Origin: Chloroflexota bacterium
GTDB lineage: Bacteria; Chloroflexota; Dehalococcoidia; Lucifugimonadales; JAPUKM01
Length of the DNA stretch: 6,792 nt
Assembly (NCBI GenBank): GCA_027295645.1
Contig: JAPUKM010000142.1
Coordinates: 1 to 6,792, forward strand
Direction of reading: 5' to 3'
A program made the translations under genes and the position numbers. Below, piece by piece: positions 5,539-6,792 of this stretch. Position 1 is the stretch's first letter; every line of letters begins with the position of its first letter. The notes beneath the pieces are model-generated. The model was given only the letters and a program-made list of their open reading frames with translations, was not told where the DNA came from and did no database searches.

Positions 5539-6484
5539 GGCGACCTCCCATCCGGCGGCGGCCCCACCGTCCCCATCCTCGCGGCATGTCGTAGCTCAGG
5601 AACTGCGGGACCAGCTCGTCCAGCTCGTCCATGGTGAAGATGTCGGCCTTGTAGATGTTCCGTTCAATCTCCGGGTTCGAGTACAGGTAGATGCTGCCGC
5701 CCCGCACGCCGAACACGTACCCGTTGGCGTTGGGCGACTCACCGGTGCACAGGTATGCCACCAGCGGTGCCACGCTCTCCGGGTCGCCAGGCTCGCCTGG
5801 GCCCTCCCACGCGCCCAGCGCCGGGGGCGATCCGAAGCCCGCACGCTGGTCGGGCGTTCGGTAGCTGTCCACCGTCCCGGGGAAGAGCCGCGTCTCGGCC
5901 ACCGCCGATACGGCGTTGCAGGTGATCCCGTAGCGGCCCACGTCCCGCGCCACGCTCCGCGTCATGCCGATCACACCCTCGGTGGCCGCCGCATAGCTGG
6001 ACATGCCCACCGCCCCAAGCCCGGCGTCCGACGTCAGGTTCACGATACGACCGCTGCGCTGCTGGCGCATCAGGATGGTGGCGTACTTCGTCGTCGTGAA
6101 GTAGCTCTTCAGGCCGTTGCGGAGCACCGCGTCCCAGTCCTCCGGCGTCATCTGGAAGATCATACGGTCGCGGCGCACCCCAACGCTGTTCACCAGGATG
6201 TCCACGCGACCGAAGCTGTCCACCGCCAGCTGGACCACCCGCTCGCCGCCCTCCATCAGCGACACATCCTCGTAGCTGGCCACGGCCTTGCCGCCGGCCT
6301 TTGTAATATCTGCCACCACCTCGTCGGCGGGCTCCTTCTGCGAGCCCGTGCCGTCGACATCGCACCCCAGGTCGTTGACGATTACGGAGGCCTTCTCCTC
6401 CGCCAGCAGAAGGGCCACCGCACGGCCTATCCCGCGACCGCCCCCGGAGACCACCGCCACCTTCCCCTCGAACCGATTACCCAT
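5531..6484 (-). CDS. SDR family oxidoreductase paralogue with Lys-to-Thr change in YxxxK
   Basis: This 317-residue short-chain dehydrogenase homologue aligns with its downstream neighbour almost without gaps. It has the dinucleotide motif SGGGRGIG (13-20), NDLG (37-40) with Asp38, and NSVG (99-102) where NNAG is usual. The catalytic region TSDAGLGAVGMSSYAAATEG keeps Ser152 and Tyr164, but position 168, normally the essential Lys, is Thr (codon ACC). Because Lys lowers the Tyr pKa and binds the nicotinamide ribose, activity may be lost or changed, or this subunit may work only beside the intact paralogue. The same C-terminal extension is present (SIYLYSNPEIERNIYKADIF and TMDELDELVP, about 264-293), ending in an Arg/Gly/Trp-rich tail. 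The ATG at 6484 is preceded by AAAGGGGAG with a 5-nt gap, a strong ribosome-binding site. It is the first gene of the two-gene unit. Confidence 0.92.
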   Translation of the reverse strand: MGNRFEGKVAVVSGGGRGIGRAVALLLAEEKASVIVNDLGCDVDGTGSQKEPADEVVADITKAGGKAVASYEDVSLMEGGERVVQLAVDSFGRVDILVNSVGVRRDRMIFQMTPEDWDAVLRNGLKSYFTTTKYATILMRQQRSGRIVNLTSDAGLGAVGMSSYAAATEGVIGMTRSVARDVGRYGITCNAVSAVAETRLFPGTVDSYRTPDQRAGFGSPPALGAWEGPGEPGDPESVAPLVAYLCTGESPNANGYVFGVRGGSIYLYSNPEIERNIYKADIFTMDELDELVPQFLSYDMPRGWGRWGRRRMGGRHG

Positions 6485-6556
6485 GCGTTCTCCCCTTTAT
6501 TGTGAGCCTAGCCCCAATCCCACGCCGCCCGCTCGGCTTTCTACTCTGACGGGGCG

Positions 6557-6562
6557 ATTATA
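6557..6562 (-). promoter_or_regulatory. -10 element upstream of the SDR gene pair
   Basis: The minus strand carries a perfect TATAAT at 6562-6557 preceded by TG. This would start transcription near 6550 and give a leader of about 65 nt before the ATG at 6484. No good -35 hexamer is seen at 16-18 nt. It lies in the 109-nt gap between the TPR-like gene stop and the SDR start, which otherwise holds nothing recognisable. Confidence 0.4.
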
Positions 6563-6593
6563 CAGATGCGGCAGGCAATTGGGGAGGGTGGGG

Positions 6594-6792
6594 CTACCGA
6601 CCCTTCTCCTCTAATAGGCGCTGAGCCAGCTCCCGATTCCTCATAATAGCAGCGTAGCGGAATGCGTGGTGAACCTCCGTATAGACCTCCAGGGCCTGGT
6701 CGTACGCCGCGATGGAGGCGGTCAGGGCCTGCACACCCACATCCCCGTCCAGACGCCTCCCGAGAATACTGAGGGAAATCCCCTTGTTGCTG
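6594..6792 (-). CDS. C-terminal fragment of a TPR-like protein (cut by window edge)
   Basis: The 66 complete codons visible end at TAG 6596-6594; the 5' part lies beyond the right edge. The sequence is helical and contains one tetratricopeptide-like unit, SIAAYDQALEVYTEVHHAFRYA followed by MRNRELAQRLLEEKGR. Its spacing of small and aromatic residues (A...Y..AL.VYT......YA....N) is typical of TPR helices. The final lysine/glutamate-rich helix would cap the array. No enzymatic domain can be seen, and the role of the full protein cannot be judged. It lies on the same strand as the SDR genes but is separated by 109 nt containing a -10 element, so it is probably a separate unit. Confidence 0.65.
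   Translation of the reverse strand, partial: SNKGISLSILGRRLDGDVGVQALTASIAAYDQALEVYTEVHHAFRYAAIMRNRELAQRLLEEKGR

Noticed and set aside
5354..6505. Long plus-strand open frame (383 codons) opposite the SDR genes
   Set aside because: His/Arg/Val-rich antisense shadow typical of high-GC coding DNA; both SDRs on the other strand have full motifs and ribosome-binding sites.
1..6792. CRISPR arrays, tRNA or rRNA genes, IS elements, phage or defence genes
   Set aside because: No repeat-spacer pattern, cloverleaf, transposase or nuclease-type defence motif was seen on either strand.

Overview
The window is a GC-rich bacterial chromosome segment carrying housekeeping and metabolic genes. Several features suggest an environmental Chloroflexota-like bacterium, perhaps of the marine SAR202/Dehalococcoidia type: high GC, a paired set of SDR paralogues, a class 1B speD next to an ACL5/Thermus-type aminopropyltransferase, and frequent GTG/TTG starts. 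This placement is inference from gene character only; there is no rRNA or marker gene here.

Layout, left to right. (1) Positions 1-871, minus strand: N-terminal half of a UvrD/PcrA superfamily 1 DNA helicase, cut by the window edge, with an extended -10 promoter so close to its ATG that the mRNA is probably leaderless. (2) Positions 977-2563, plus strand: a CPA1-type cation/proton antiporter fused to a C-terminal rhodanese domain. The frame is interrupted by one TGA at 2429-2431, exactly at the second Cys of the rhodanese active-site CxC motif. The next 43 codons still encode the intact remainder of the domain up to a normal stop. A two-tier stem-loop at 2438-2471 directly follows the TGA. 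Together these suggest a selenocysteine codon (Cys-Thr-Sec) rather than a true stop; this is the most interesting observation in the window. (3) Positions 2573-2914, minus strand: a small TfoX N-terminal-like protein of clearly lower GC, convergent with the antiporter. (4) Positions 2951-4261, minus strand: a polyamine operon, speD then speE. SpeD makes decarboxylated AdoMet, and the SpeE-like enzyme uses it for aminopropyl transfer. The SpeE sequence resembles plant ACL5 thermospermine synthase and Thermus-type enzymes more than classical spermidine synthase. (5) Positions 4262-4587: a 326-nt regulatory gap with a sigma70-like speD promoter, four direct repeats of GTCAG at exact 11-nt spacing (Pho-box geometry), and a perfect 13-bp hairpin. 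(6) Positions 4588-6484, minus strand: two overlapping, paralogous SDR oxidoreductase genes, both with the same C-terminal extension. The upstream one has Thr in place of the catalytic Lys. (7) Positions 6594-6792, minus strand: the C-terminus of a TPR-like protein, cut by the right edge.

Working units are the speD-speE pair (possibly with the TfoX-like gene) and the coupled SDR pair, whose products may act together. TGA serves as a real stop elsewhere in the window (speD, the tfoX-like gene and the final antiporter stop), which argues against wholesale reassignment of UGA.
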